DNA from: Anaerolineales bacterium
Lineage (GTDB): Bacteria > Chloroflexota > Anaerolineae > Anaerolineales > Villigracilaceae
NCBI GenBank assembly: GCA_016744335.1
Contig: JADGEO010000004.1
Span: forward strand, 1 to 64,000
Reading direction: 5' to 3'
Length of the DNA stretch: 64,000 nt
The notes beneath the pieces were generated by a model, which saw only the letters and a program-made list of their open reading frames with translations, was not told where the DNA came from and searched no databases. Each line of letters opens with the position of its first letter. The stretch's first letter is position 1. The position numbers were made by a program, and so were the translations under genes. Of this stretch, positions 25,607-33,573 are shown one piece after another.

Positions 25607-27376
25607 TTATTCAATGGGTAATTCTTCTAGCTGTGCTACTAAATCTTTTATTACCTCAAAGCCGCCTTGCCAGAAATTGAAATCTCTTATATCAATACCC
25701 GCTTCTTGCAGAATTTTTTCAGGAGATTCTGAGCCACCGGCAGAGAGAAGTTTGAGATAGCGGGGCTTGAAGCTCTCGCCTTCTTCTTTAAATTGTTTAT
25801 AAAGCGAAAGAACGAGCAACTGCCCAAAAGCATAGGCGTAAACATAAAATGGCGTGTGATAAATGTGCGGGATAGAGACCCACTCCCATTTGAATTCTTC
25901 ACTAACTTCGATGGAATCTCCAAATTGAGCGGCAAGATTTTCCATATAAGCGGCGGCAATTTCGTCTACAGAAGCATTTTCAGTAGCCATTTTATGCGCT
26001 TTGCGCTCAAAGAGAGCAAAAAATGCTTGGCGCATAATTGTGGCATAAGAATCATCTACCTGACGGAAAAGCAAATCACGGCGCACAGATTCATCGGTTT
26101 CGTTTTCGAGCAGTTGGTCTACGAGCATCATTTCGCCAAATGTGGAGGCAGTCTCTGCAAGTGGGAGTGATGAGTGGAAGGTGAAGATATTATGATGCTC
26201 GGCGAGCATAGAATGAATGGCGTGACCAAGTTCGTGTGCCATTGTTGCCACATCATCGGCATTGCCTTGATAATTAAGCATCACCCAAGGAGACATTTCT
26301 GGCGTAACAGACCAGCAGAATGCACCGCCACGTTTTCCTTTTCGAACTTCACTATCGAGATGTTTGTCGTCAAAAACACGTTGGGCAAGGCTGGCAAGTT
26401 TGGGGTCAAAAGAGGCGAAGGAATCCATTACCATTTTGCCCGCTTCATTAAAATCGTATTTCTTTTCAGACTTAACAACAGGGGCATAAACATCGTAACG
26501 GCGCAATTTCTCTACACCAATATGTTTTGCTTTGAGCTTGAAATAGCGTTGGAAAACATCGGCATTTTTCTCACAGACATCAAGGAGCGTGTCTACAGCT
26601 TCATCGGGAATATCGTTGCCGAGATTACGAGCAGAAATAGGGTTAGTAAAGCTACGTAACTTAAGGTTTTCATTGCCCCAATCACGGGCGCGAGTCTGAT
26701 ACATTTGTCCTAAAATGGGACCATCCTCACCATAAACGCGATAAAGTTCCTGATAGGCGGCGGCGCGCAAATCGGGGTCGGCATTGCGGGCGTAGGACAT
26801 TAACTCGCCGCGTGTCATTTCTTTTTCTTCACCATCTATTTCTAATTTATAAACATAGCGATTTGTAATGGCATCATAAAGGGTAATTAGCGCACTAGAG
26901 CCAGTGATATTTTTGATATTGAGTATTTTTTCTTCGGCTTCTGTGAGAGTATGAGGCTTGAAATTGCGAATTTTCTCAAGATAATAGCGATAGTCGCCAG
27001 CCACATCCATAAAGCGTTCGGCAGTTTCTGCATCGAGTTCTTTCCACCATAAACTAAAAAAGAGCGTGCGGTTTTCCACTTCGGCAAGAAATTGTTCGGC
27101 ACGAGATTGAGCCGATTGCGCCACTTGGTCTTGAGTATCTGCGGTAAAAGCTAAGCCAGCAAAAGAATAAAGTTTGTGGGCAATATGTGTGCTTTTTTCA
27201 GAGGCTTCTAGCATTTCCATAAAATCTTCCACGTCCATATCTGCTTTTAGTTTTGGGCGAAAGGCTTCAAAAGCGGTAATTTGTTCATCAAGTTCAGCAT
27301 AGCTTGCTTCTAATTCGGGGCTGTCAAAATCGGGGTAAAGGTCTTCTAAAGACCATTTTTCTTGAGTAAAAGTCAT
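25607..27376 (-). CDS. pepF: Oligoendopeptidase F (M3 family metallopeptidase)
   Basis: The product has 589 residues, a cytosolic zinc peptidase that trims short peptides. The active site MAHELGHAIHSML near residue 380 holds HExxH. The third ligand is in ETASTFGEMML, about 25 residues on. The N-terminal helical domain opens with WSLEDLYPDF, typical of the PepF/M3B clade. TAGGAGCAAG precedes the ATG, and a TATAAT lies at 27414-27409 on the minus strand. It is monocistronic and convergent with pyrH. Confidence 0.94.
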   Translation of the reverse strand: MTFTQEKWSLEDLYPDFDSPELEASYAELDEQITAFEAFRPKLKADMDVEDFMEMLEASEKSTHIAHKLYSFAGLAFTADTQDQVAQSAQSRAEQFLAEVENRTLFFSLWWKELDAETAERFMDVAGDYRYYLEKIRNFKPHTLTEAEEKILNIKNITGSSALITLYDAITNRYVYKLEIDGEEKEMTRGELMSYARNADPDLRAAAYQELYRVYGEDGPILGQMYQTRARDWGNENLKLRSFTNPISARNLGNDIPDEAVDTLLDVCEKNADVFQRYFKLKAKHIGVEKLRRYDVYAPVVKSEKKYDFNEAGKMVMDSFASFDPKLASLAQRVFDDKHLDSEVRKGKRGGAFCWSVTPEMSPWVMLNYQGNADDVATMAHELGHAIHSMLAEHHNIFTFHSSLPLAETASTFGEMMLVDQLLENETDESVRRDLLFRQVDDSYATIMRQAFFALFERKAHKMATENASVDEIAAAYMENLAAQFGDSIEVSEEFKWEWVSIPHIYHTPFYVYAYAFGQLLVLSLYKQFKEEGESFKPRYLKLLSAGGSESPEKILQEAGIDIRDFNFWQGGFEVIKDLVAQLEELPIE

Positions 27377-27717
27377 TTTTCTTGCTCCTATTAATTTAAA
27401 TAATCTTCATTATAATTGCAAATAAGCCATTAGGGTTCTTTTATTGGGAAGTAAACAACCCGAACGTGAATGCCACATAAAAAGATTTTGCCATCTTCAA
27501 CATTTATCTGGCGCAGCAACTGTTTTACGCCTCGCGCGCGAATCTGGGCTTGATACCGTTTAAGGGGCGTTTTCTAGGCTTCATCGTCTGGTGTACCCAT
27601 CCATTTTTATGCATGAGAAGATTGCTTTTGCGCTTTGACCGAACTCAATTTCATTTTCGGAAGTGCTTTTTACTAGACCCAATGTGCAATGCATCCAAAA
27701 GCAGATGCGTTGCATAG
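27377..27717. other. Repeat-filled gap, no gene
   Basis: It holds a diverged AAAACGCG-type repeat (27557-27585, inverted), CGCGCGCGAATCTGGGCTT (27532-27551), and a copy of the GCATCC palindrome (TGCAATGCATCCAAAAGCAG, 27683-27702, continuing to about 27714). It has no promoter I would defend beyond the pepF -10 box and no open frame. Confidence 0.45.
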
Positions 27718-28614
27718 TTAGTTTTTTTCTATCCTCTTTACAAACTCACCAATCTCTTCGAATGCCGCACGGCTCTCTGGTAGAAAATCTCCAGCCGTGT
27801 GCCAGACGTGCCACAACCCTTCCCAAACTTTGAGTGTCACATCCACACCTGCGGATTTTGCTTTCTCTGCGACTTGAAGGGAATCATCCAGCAAAACTTC
27901 TTCGCTACCTACTTGGATGAACAAAGGCGGGAAACCTGAAAAATCTGCAAAGGCGGGGGAAATCAGCGGATTACGCGGACTGGCATTGTCCACATAGCTA
28001 GATGCCCACAGCTGTAAATTATCGGCACGCAAGATGGGGTCTGCGGTCGCTTTGCTGTGATGTGAATCGAAGCCCATTGTTAAATCTGTCCATGGAGAGA
28101 GGCAAATTACGCCCGCTGGAAGTGGTAATCCATCTTCTTTCAAAACCTGTATCAGAGCGAGGCTCAAGCCTCCGCCTGCTGAATCTCCTGCAATGATGAT
28201 GTTTTCAGATTTGAATCCCTGCATCAACAACCAGCGATAAGCAGATGTGGCGTCATCCAACGCCGCTGGAAATGGGTTTTCTGGCGCGAGGCGATATTCT
28301 AGCAAAAGCACTTTTGCATTCGTGCTTTGAGTCAATGAGGCGCAAGGCATCCTGTGCGTGTCGGCTGAGCCAATGATATATCCGCCGCCATGTAAATAGA
28401 GGATAACTTTATCTTCATTTGCTTTGCTTGTATAAATCCACTCAGCGTTGATGTCGTCAATACTTGTTTTTTCGACAATAGTGCCTTCGGGAAGTTTACC
28501 CATCCACTTTGCAGATTTCTTTGAAGTTGCACGGGTCTCTGCTATAGTCTCTTCTTTTTTGAAAAGAAGTTTGAGAAGTGTTCTGAATATAAAATTTCTA
28601 AGCCTTGTTATCAT
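27718..28614 (-). CDS. Alpha/beta hydrolase (HSL-type acetyl esterase family)
   Basis: The product has 298 residues. The hormone-sensitive-lipase family signature is present: the oxyanion hole LYLHGGGYIIGS, nucleophile elbow IAGDSAGGGLSLAL, catalytic Asp region near EVLLDDSLQV, and a His in GLWHVWHTAGDFLPES. An N-terminal amphipathic stretch (RLRNFIFRTLLKLLFKK) may touch the membrane. It hydrolyses short-chain esters; the substrate is unknown. The ATG overlaps the end of pyrC by 17 nt, so the two are cotranscribed. Confidence 0.88.
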   Translation of the reverse strand: MITRLRNFIFRTLLKLLFKKEETIAETRATSKKSAKWMGKLPEGTIVEKTSIDDINAEWIYTSKANEDKVILYLHGGGYIIGSADTHRMPCASLTQSTNAKVLLLEYRLAPENPFPAALDDATSAYRWLLMQGFKSENIIIAGDSAGGGLSLALIQVLKEDGLPLPAGVICLSPWTDLTMGFDSHHSKATADPILRADNLQLWASSYVDNASPRNPLISPAFADFSGFPPLFIQVGSEEVLLDDSLQVAEKAKSAGVDVTLKVWEGLWHVWHTAGDFLPESRAAFEEIGEFVKRIEKN

Positions 28615-29704
28615 GGTTTGTATCCCATCTTCTAAGGTTCTTTCCGAAGCCTTTTTTTGCTAAAACATTTCCGTTTTTATAGGCTTCTTTGCCGCGTAAA
28701 ACCACTCGCGTTACGCGTCCTTTGACTTGCATCCCTTCAAAGGGAGTCCATCCGCAACGGGAGTGCATATTAGATGCGCGGAGTTTGTAGGTGGCGTTTT
28801 CGTCAACTTCAACCCAAGTTTCTTTTTGCTCGGGGAGATTGAAAATCTTTTTGGGGTTGGTATGCATTTTTTTAATAATATCGTCTAGGGTCAAGCGTCC
28901 TTCATCTACGGCGGTGAGCAAAAGCGGAAGTGCTGTTTCTAGCCCTGGAAATCCTGGTGGGGGTGTGTCACTGTCTTTTTCTTCAAGCGTATGTGGGGCG
29001 TGGTCTGTGGCAAAGCAATCGATGACATCGAGATTATCCCAGAGGGCATCTACGTCTGCTTGTACGGTGAGACGGGGGCGGACTTCTCCGCGCCCTGTAA
29101 GGGCAGGGCTGAGACCTGCCCCTACGATTGCGGGAATATCACTCTTTGTTAAGAATAAATGATGCGGTGCAACTTCGCAGGTTACTTTTATGCCACGTTC
29201 TTTGGCTTTTTTGATGAGAAATATCTCTTCTTTTAAAGAGATATGCGCAATATGAACAGGGCGGTCATAAAGCTGGGCAAATAAAATCCCTGCCGCCATT
29301 GTGCGAGATTCAGCATGGAGAACAATAGGCGCATTTTTGGGGAAGTGTTCAAAATGACTTTGCCAGAGAGTCATATCATCGAGGCGCAATTCACCGAAGG
29401 TGGAATCGAGATACATTTTTAGCCCAGCTGATTCTTTAGCAAGGTGCGCCACTTTGGAAGCGTTTTGGGGACCAGCACCCAAGAATTGGGCGTAATCACA
29501 GCGCGCTTTTAATTTGGCGGCACCCAAGCCTAAATTAAGGGTGTCGCGGTCAAAGATGGGGGGATTGGTATTGGGCATTGCCAGAATTGCGGTAAATCCG
29601 CCTGCTAGCGCGGCTTGAGTCGCTGTATTCCAGTCTTCTTTATGAGTCTGACCGGGTTCACGAACGTGGACGTGGGGGTCTATTAATCCGGGGAGTTTTA
29701 TCAT
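28598..29704 (-). CDS. pyrC: Dihydroorotase (carries an in-frame palindromic repeat)
   Basis: The product has 368 residues. It cyclises carbamoyl aspartate to dihydroorotate in pyrimidine synthesis. Metal and substrate motifs are GLIDPHVHVREPGQ (His-x-His, residues 9-13), HAESR, HIAHIS and FATDHAPHTLEEK. It is shorter than the common 420-430-residue class I enzymes. Residues about 194-203 (IVGAGLSPALTGRG) are encoded by a 29-nt palindrome that also occurs between genes elsewhere in the window, an apparent in-frame insertion just before the R-P-x-L segment. The start ATG is 6 nt after a -10 box, so the mRNA may be leaderless. Confidence 0.9.
   Translation of the reverse strand: MIKLPGLIDPHVHVREPGQTHKEDWNTATQAALAGGFTAILAMPNTNPPIFDRDTLNLGLGAAKLKARCDYAQFLGAGPQNASKVAHLAKESAGLKMYLDSTFGELRLDDMTLWQSHFEHFPKNAPIVLHAESRTMAAGILFAQLYDRPVHIAHISLKEEIFLIKKAKERGIKVTCEVAPHHLFLTKSDIPAIVGAGLSPALTGRGEVRPRLTVQADVDALWDNLDVIDCFATDHAPHTLEEKDSDTPPPGFPGLETALPLLLTAVDEGRLTLDDIIKKMHTNPKKIFNLPEQKETWVEVDENATYKLRASNMHSRCGWTPFEGMQVKGRVTRVVLRGKEAYKNGNVLAKKGFGKNLRRWDTNHDNKA
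29097..29125. repeat. 29-nt palindrome inside pyrC
   Basis: Arms GTAAGGGCAGGGCT (29097-29110) and AGACCTGCCCCTAC (29112-29125) flank a single central G, with 12 of 14 positions pairing. It has the same architecture as 52043-52071 and 55193-55221, but here it is translated. Confidence 0.75.
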
Positions 29705-29710
29705 AGATAT

Positions 29711-29738
29711 ATCCTAAACGAGAGGGGGATTTTGTCAA
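29711..29738 (-). promoter_or_regulatory. Promoter of pyrC, likely leaderless
   Basis: On the minus strand TTGACA (29738-29733), 16 nt and TAGGAT (29716-29711) lie with the -10 box exactly 6 nt before the ATG (29704). Transcription should begin at or next to the start codon. Confidence 0.55.
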
Positions 29739-29765
29739 GGTTAGGTGAAATTTAAGTTTTTATAA

Positions 29766-29777
29766 TGACAATTGTCA
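29766..29777. promoter_or_regulatory. 12-bp perfect palindrome in the pyrC/icd divergent region
   Basis: TGACAATTGTCA lies between the divergent pyrC and icd genes, 25 nt upstream of a TATAAT (29802-29807) that probably serves icd. A dimeric regulator could bind here. No known operator was recognised with confidence. Confidence 0.35.
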
Positions 29778-29844
29778 CTGCCTTGCATTATACCCCCCTG
29801 CTATAATTTTTTAGTTCTGATTAAATTATCAAAAGGAGAGAAAA

Positions 29845-31248
29845 ATGGCTTATAAAAATATCAAAATCCCCGCTGATGGGGCAAAAATTACAATGAAAGA
29901 CGGAGAATTGGTAATTCCTGACAATCCAATTTTACCTTTTATTGAAGGTGATGGTACCGGGCGTGATATCTGGAAAGCTTCTGTTGCAGTTTTTGACGCG
30001 GCAGTAGAAAAAGCTTATGGTGGCAAACGCAAAGTTCATTGGATGGAAGTTTACGCAGGTGAAAAAGCCTACGATATGAGTGGCGAATGGTTGCCTGAAG
30101 AGACCATTGAAGCTTTTACTGAATACCTGATCGGCATCAAGGGACCACTCACCACCCCCATCGGTGGCGGTATCCGTTCTTTGAATGTTGCCTTGCGCAA
30201 AATGCTAGACCTTTATGTTTGCCAACGTCCTGTACAATATATCGAGGGTGTGCCTTCACCAGTGAAGCATCCCGAATATGTAGATATGGTTATCTTCCGT
30301 GAAAATACTGAAGATATTTACACGGGTGCAGAATTTGAAGAAGGCACAGAAGATAATAAGAAGTTCATGGCAATGATGAAAGAAGAATTCCCTGAACAAT
30401 ATGATAAATTCCGCTTCCCCGATACTGCTGGTATCAGCATCAAGCCTGTATCTATTGAAGGCACCGAGCGTCTCGTACGCGCTGCTATTCAATGGGCACT
30501 TGAAAACAACCGCAAAGATGTAAGCCTTGTGCATAAAGGCAATATCATGAAATACACCGAAGGTGCATTCCGCCAATGGGGTTATGATCTTGCTAAACGT
30601 GAATTCCGTGCCGATATTGTTACCGAGCGCGAAACCTGGATTTTAGGCAATAAAGAAGCTAACCCTGACATCGGCATTGAAGAAAACGCAAAAATGGTTG
30701 ACCCCGGCTTCGATATGATGGCTCCTGAAAAACAACAAGAGATTTTAGATGAAGTTGAAGAAGCCATGAACCTTTGGGACACTCACGGTGACGGAAAATG
30801 GAAATCCAAACTCCGCATCCGCGATACCATTGCAGATATTGTCTTCCAACAAACTATCACCCGCGCAAAATCTTATGATGTTTTAGCCACCATGAATCTC
30901 AATGGTGATTATCTCTCTGACGCACTTGCGGCACAAATCGGCGGCATGGGTATCGCTCCCGGCGCAAATATCAACTATGTTACTGGGCGCGCAATTTTTG
31001 AAGCCACCCACGGCACCGCTCCTAAATACGCCGACCTCGACCAAGTCAACCCTGGCTCTGTCATTCTCTCTGGTGAGATGATGTTCCGCCACATGGGCTG
31101 GGACGAAGTCGCTGACTTGCTCATTAAAGGCATGGAAGGCGCAGTCGCTGCTAAAACCGTCACCTATGATTTCGATAGACTCATGGATGGCGCAACCAAA
31201 GTCAAATGCTCCGAGTTTGGGCAGGCAATGATTAAACACATGGACTAG
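29845..31248 (+). CDS. icd: NADP-dependent isocitrate dehydrogenase
   Basis: The product has 467 residues. It converts isocitrate to 2-oxoglutarate in the citric acid cycle. The substrate loop [19 protein letters not shown] includes the regulatory Ser, and [18 protein letters not shown] follows. NADP specificity is supported by HGTAPKYAD (Lys-Tyr pair) and [10 protein letters not shown] (Tyr and Arg), matching E. coli Icd. It is about 50 residues longer than the E. coli enzyme. The extra segment lies between AKREFRADI and IRDTIADIV (about residues 255-325). AAAGGAGAGAAAA precedes the ATG. Confidence 0.95.
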   Translation: MAYKNIKIPADGAKITMKDGELVIPDNPILPFIEGDGTGRDIWKASVAVFDAAVEKAYGGKRKVHWMEVYAGEKAYDMSGEWLPEETIEAFTEYLIGIKGPLTTPIGGGIRSLNVALRKMLDLYVCQRPVQYIEGVPSPVKHPEYVDMVIFRENTEDIYTGAEFEEGTEDNKKFMAMMKEEFPEQYDKFRFPDTAGISIKPVSIEGTERLVRAAIQWALENNRKDVSLVHKGNIMKYTEGAFRQWGYDLAKREFRADIVTERETWILGNKEANPDIGIEENAKMVDPGFDMMAPEKQQEILDEVEEAMNLWDTHGDGKWKSKLRIRDTIADIVFQQTITRAKSYDVLATMNLNGDYLSDALAAQIGGMGIAPGANINYVTGRAIFEATHGTAPKYADLDQVNPGSVILSGEMMFRHMGWDEVADLLIKGMEGAVAAKTVTYDFDRLMDGATKVKCSEFGQAMIKHMD

Positions 31249-31270
31249 GTGTCAGTAAATCAGGAAAAAC

Positions 31271-31309
31271 AAAAGCCTTCCGAATTTCTAGAAAATTCGG
31301 AAGGCTTTT
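31271..31309. terminator. Terminator of icd
   Basis: AAAAGCCTTCCGAATTT (31271-31287) and AAATTCGGAAGGCTTTT (31293-31309) form a perfect 17-bp stem with a T-run. Confidence 0.92.
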
Positions 31310-31437
31310 TTGATTATATATTTCCTTTGGGATGAAAAACCGTCTCGCGCTTGTTTTCGGCTTGGTGCGCGTTTGTGCACATTTTCTTTGCCTCTGCACG
31401 GGGATGATGCTAAAGTTTAGCAGAGTCAATAAGCCCA

Positions 31438-31494
31438 AAGAACCCGTTCCCTTCAAGGGAACGGGTTCTTCGAACCACTGAAATTTTATTTCAG
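31438..31494. repeat. Palindromic repeat, left copy bracketing the glycan cluster
   Basis: AAGAACCCGTTCCCTT (31438-31453), a central C and AAGGGAACGGGTTCTT (31455-31470) form a 33-nt perfect palindrome. A unique arm follows, CCACTGAAATTTTATTTC. The reverse complement of the whole block recurs at 38211-38264, including the arm. It lies between the convergent icd and GT4 genes and probably also terminates the glycan operon. Confidence 0.75.
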
Positions 31495-31501
31495 GTAAAC
31501 T

Positions 31502-32629
31502 CTAGGGCATCGAGATTTCGACCAAAGATTTTTCGTAGAGCGTCACTATCTTTTCTAGTGAAAACTCTTCAACCTTTTTTCGGCTGGCTTTTTTGAAGGA
31601 GAGCGTTTTTTCAGGGTTACTGATTAATTCTCTTAAAACTTTTTCGTAATCGTCTTTATTGTCAATCAAAAAGCCGTTTTCCCCTTCGTTTACCAAATCT
31701 ACAAAGCCACCGATATTGCTAACGACCATTGCTAATCCCATAGATAGCGCTTGTACCCCAACAACGGGAAGCCCTTCGGTGAGAGAGGGCATAAAAAGAA
31801 TATCTGATTTTTCAAAATTTTCTATTACTTCTTCGGGGGTGACCCAACCAAGCAAGGTGAACCTGTCTTGAAGGTTATATTTGGCGATTTCTGCTTCTAC
31901 TTCTGCACGTAGAGGACCATCGCCGAGGAGGATATATTCCCATTCTAGGTCTTTGAGTTTTGCGAGGGTCTGAATAATTTGCAGGGGGTTTTTCTGTTTC
32001 ATCAACCTGCCCGCAAAGGTGATGCGTGGCGGCGAGTAAACTTTTATCTCTTTGGGGGCATTTTCTTCTATATCTATGCCGTTATGAATGACTTCGATAT
32101 CAACGGGATAATGTTTGAGAGCCAATTGTCGCGTAAATTCACTTACGGCAATTACTTTTGCGGCATCTCGCCAGATGGGTTTTGTGAAGGGGAATATCCA
32201 CTTGAACCATTTCCCTGTTTTCTCTGGAGATGCTCCGGGAACATCTCCAAGATGGGCGGTGAGGAGGTAGGGGATGTTTTTTAGCCGCGATAATGCCCAA
32301 GCTAAAGCACCAGTTGGGACAGCGAAATGAACGTGAATCGCGTCGGGTCGCCACACGTTGGTTAAACGGATTCCAGCCCAAAACGCGGAGAGGATGTACA
32401 CGCCCATTGTGAGTAATCCCGCTCGGAATGCTTCTCGGCGCATTGAGGGCACGCGGATTACGTCAATTCCCCCAAATGTTTTTTCTTTTTTAGCTAAGCC
32501 TTTGAGATGAGAAGTGATAATGACGATTTCATGCCCGCGTTGGGCTAGTTTTTCGGCTATGTCTTGGGCTATGCGACCGCCACCGCCACCAACAGGGGGA
32601 AGTTCGTAGGTGAGGAGCAAAATTTTCAT
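31502..32629 (-). CDS. Glycosyltransferase family 4
   Basis: The product has 375 residues with a GT-B fold. The N-terminal Rossmann domain opens with LLTYELPPVGGGGGRIAQDI (Gly-rich loop). The C-terminal domain has HNGIDIEE, ITFAGRLMKQKNPLQII and the nucleotide-sugar contact SLTEGLPVVGVQALSMGLA. It transfers a sugar, often mannose or a relative, from a nucleotide donor at the cytosolic membrane face. The last gene of a five-gene minus-strand cluster, it overlaps GT2 by 4 nt. Donor and acceptor are unknown. Confidence 0.9.
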   Translation of the reverse strand: MKILLLTYELPPVGGGGGRIAQDIAEKLAQRGHEIVIITSHLKGLAKKEKTFGGIDVIRVPSMRREAFRAGLLTMGVYILSAFWAGIRLTNVWRPDAIHVHFAVPTGALAWALSRLKNIPYLLTAHLGDVPGASPEKTGKWFKWIFPFTKPIWRDAAKVIAVSEFTRQLALKHYPVDIEVIHNGIDIEENAPKEIKVYSPPRITFAGRLMKQKNPLQIIQTLAKLKDLEWEYILLGDGPLRAEVEAEIAKYNLQDRFTLLGWVTPEEVIENFEKSDILFMPSLTEGLPVVGVQALSMGLAMVVSNIGGFVDLVNEGENGFLIDNKDDYEKVLRELISNPEKTLSFKKASRKKVEEFSLEKIVTLYEKSLVEISMP

Positions 32630-33573
32630 GCTATATTAATGGTTTCTCGAACGGTATAAGTAGGTTTATGCTGAGATTCGTGATAGGTGCGAACTTGTAA
32701 TTCGGCAATCAGCCCCATGAGGATGGATTGAAAGCCCATGATGAAAAACATTGCGCTGATTGTAAAGAGGGGCGAGGCTAAAACGGAGACTCCTAAAAAT
32801 AAGCGTCTGATTGCGAGAAAAAGCAAAAGTGCCGTGCTGATACCAATAGTGATAAAACCTGCGCCCCCAAAAAGGTAGATGGGTTTTGCTGAGTAATCGA
32901 GAAGGAATTTGACGGTGAAGAGGTCGAGAAGGACTTTTAGTGTGCGTCCTAGCCCGTATTTTGTTTCTCCAAAGCGGCGCGGATGGTGATTGACGGGCAT
33001 TTCGATAATTTTTGCGCCGACAGCGTGTGCAAAAACAGGGATAAAGCGGTGCATTTCTCCATAGAGTTTGAACCCCGTGATGACTTCTCTTCTGTAGGCT
33101 TTGAGGGTGCAACCGTAGTCGTGAAGTTCTACGCCTGTGGTGCGTGAAATCAATCCATTTGCCAGATTGGAGGGGAGGGTGCGAGTGAGATAGGTGTCTT
33201 TGCGGTCTTTGCGCCATCCGCTAACGACATCGTAGCCTTCGTCTAATTTTTCTAACATCATGGGGATGTCGGCGGGATCATTTTGCAGGTCGGCATCAAG
33301 GAGGACGATAATTTCTCCTTTTGCGTGATCTATGCCTGCCGCCATTGCGGCTGTTTGCCCAAAGTTGCGTCTAAATGCCACTATGCGGATATGCTCAGGG
33401 TCTTTTTCTGCGAGGGTTTTGAGCACGTTGAGGCTTTTGTCGCTACTCCCGTCGTCTACGAGGATGACTTCCCATGTGCGGGGGATGGAATCGAGGGCTT
33501 TGTGGATTGTGTCGAAAAGTAGCGGGAGGCTTTCTTCTTCATTATATACAGGGATTACGAGGGAGAGTTCCAT
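32626..33573 (-). CDS. Glycosyltransferase family 2, polyprenyl-phosphate type
   Basis: The product has 315 residues. The GT-A domain begins LSLVIPVYNEEESLPLL, with VDDGSSDKSL and the metal motif LDADLQNDPADIPMML, and the family segment VSGWRKDRKD. Two C-terminal helices (about residues 230-290) anchor it. It resembles enzymes that load a sugar onto undecaprenyl phosphate (DPM1/ArnC/bactoprenol glucosyltransferase type). Its neighbours include two GT39-like proteins, which use such lipid-linked sugars, so a lipid-sugar relay is plausible. Confidence 0.9.
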   Translation of the reverse strand: MELSLVIPVYNEEESLPLLFDTIHKALDSIPRTWEVILVDDGSSDKSLNVLKTLAEKDPEHIRIVAFRRNFGQTAAMAAGIDHAKGEIIVLLDADLQNDPADIPMMLEKLDEGYDVVSGWRKDRKDTYLTRTLPSNLANGLISRTTGVELHDYGCTLKAYRREVITGFKLYGEMHRFIPVFAHAVGAKIIEMPVNHHPRRFGETKYGLGRTLKVLLDLFTVKFLLDYSAKPIYLFGGAGFITIGISTALLLFLAIRRLFLGVSVLASPLFTISAMFFIMGFQSILMGLIAELQVRTYHESQHKPTYTVRETINIA

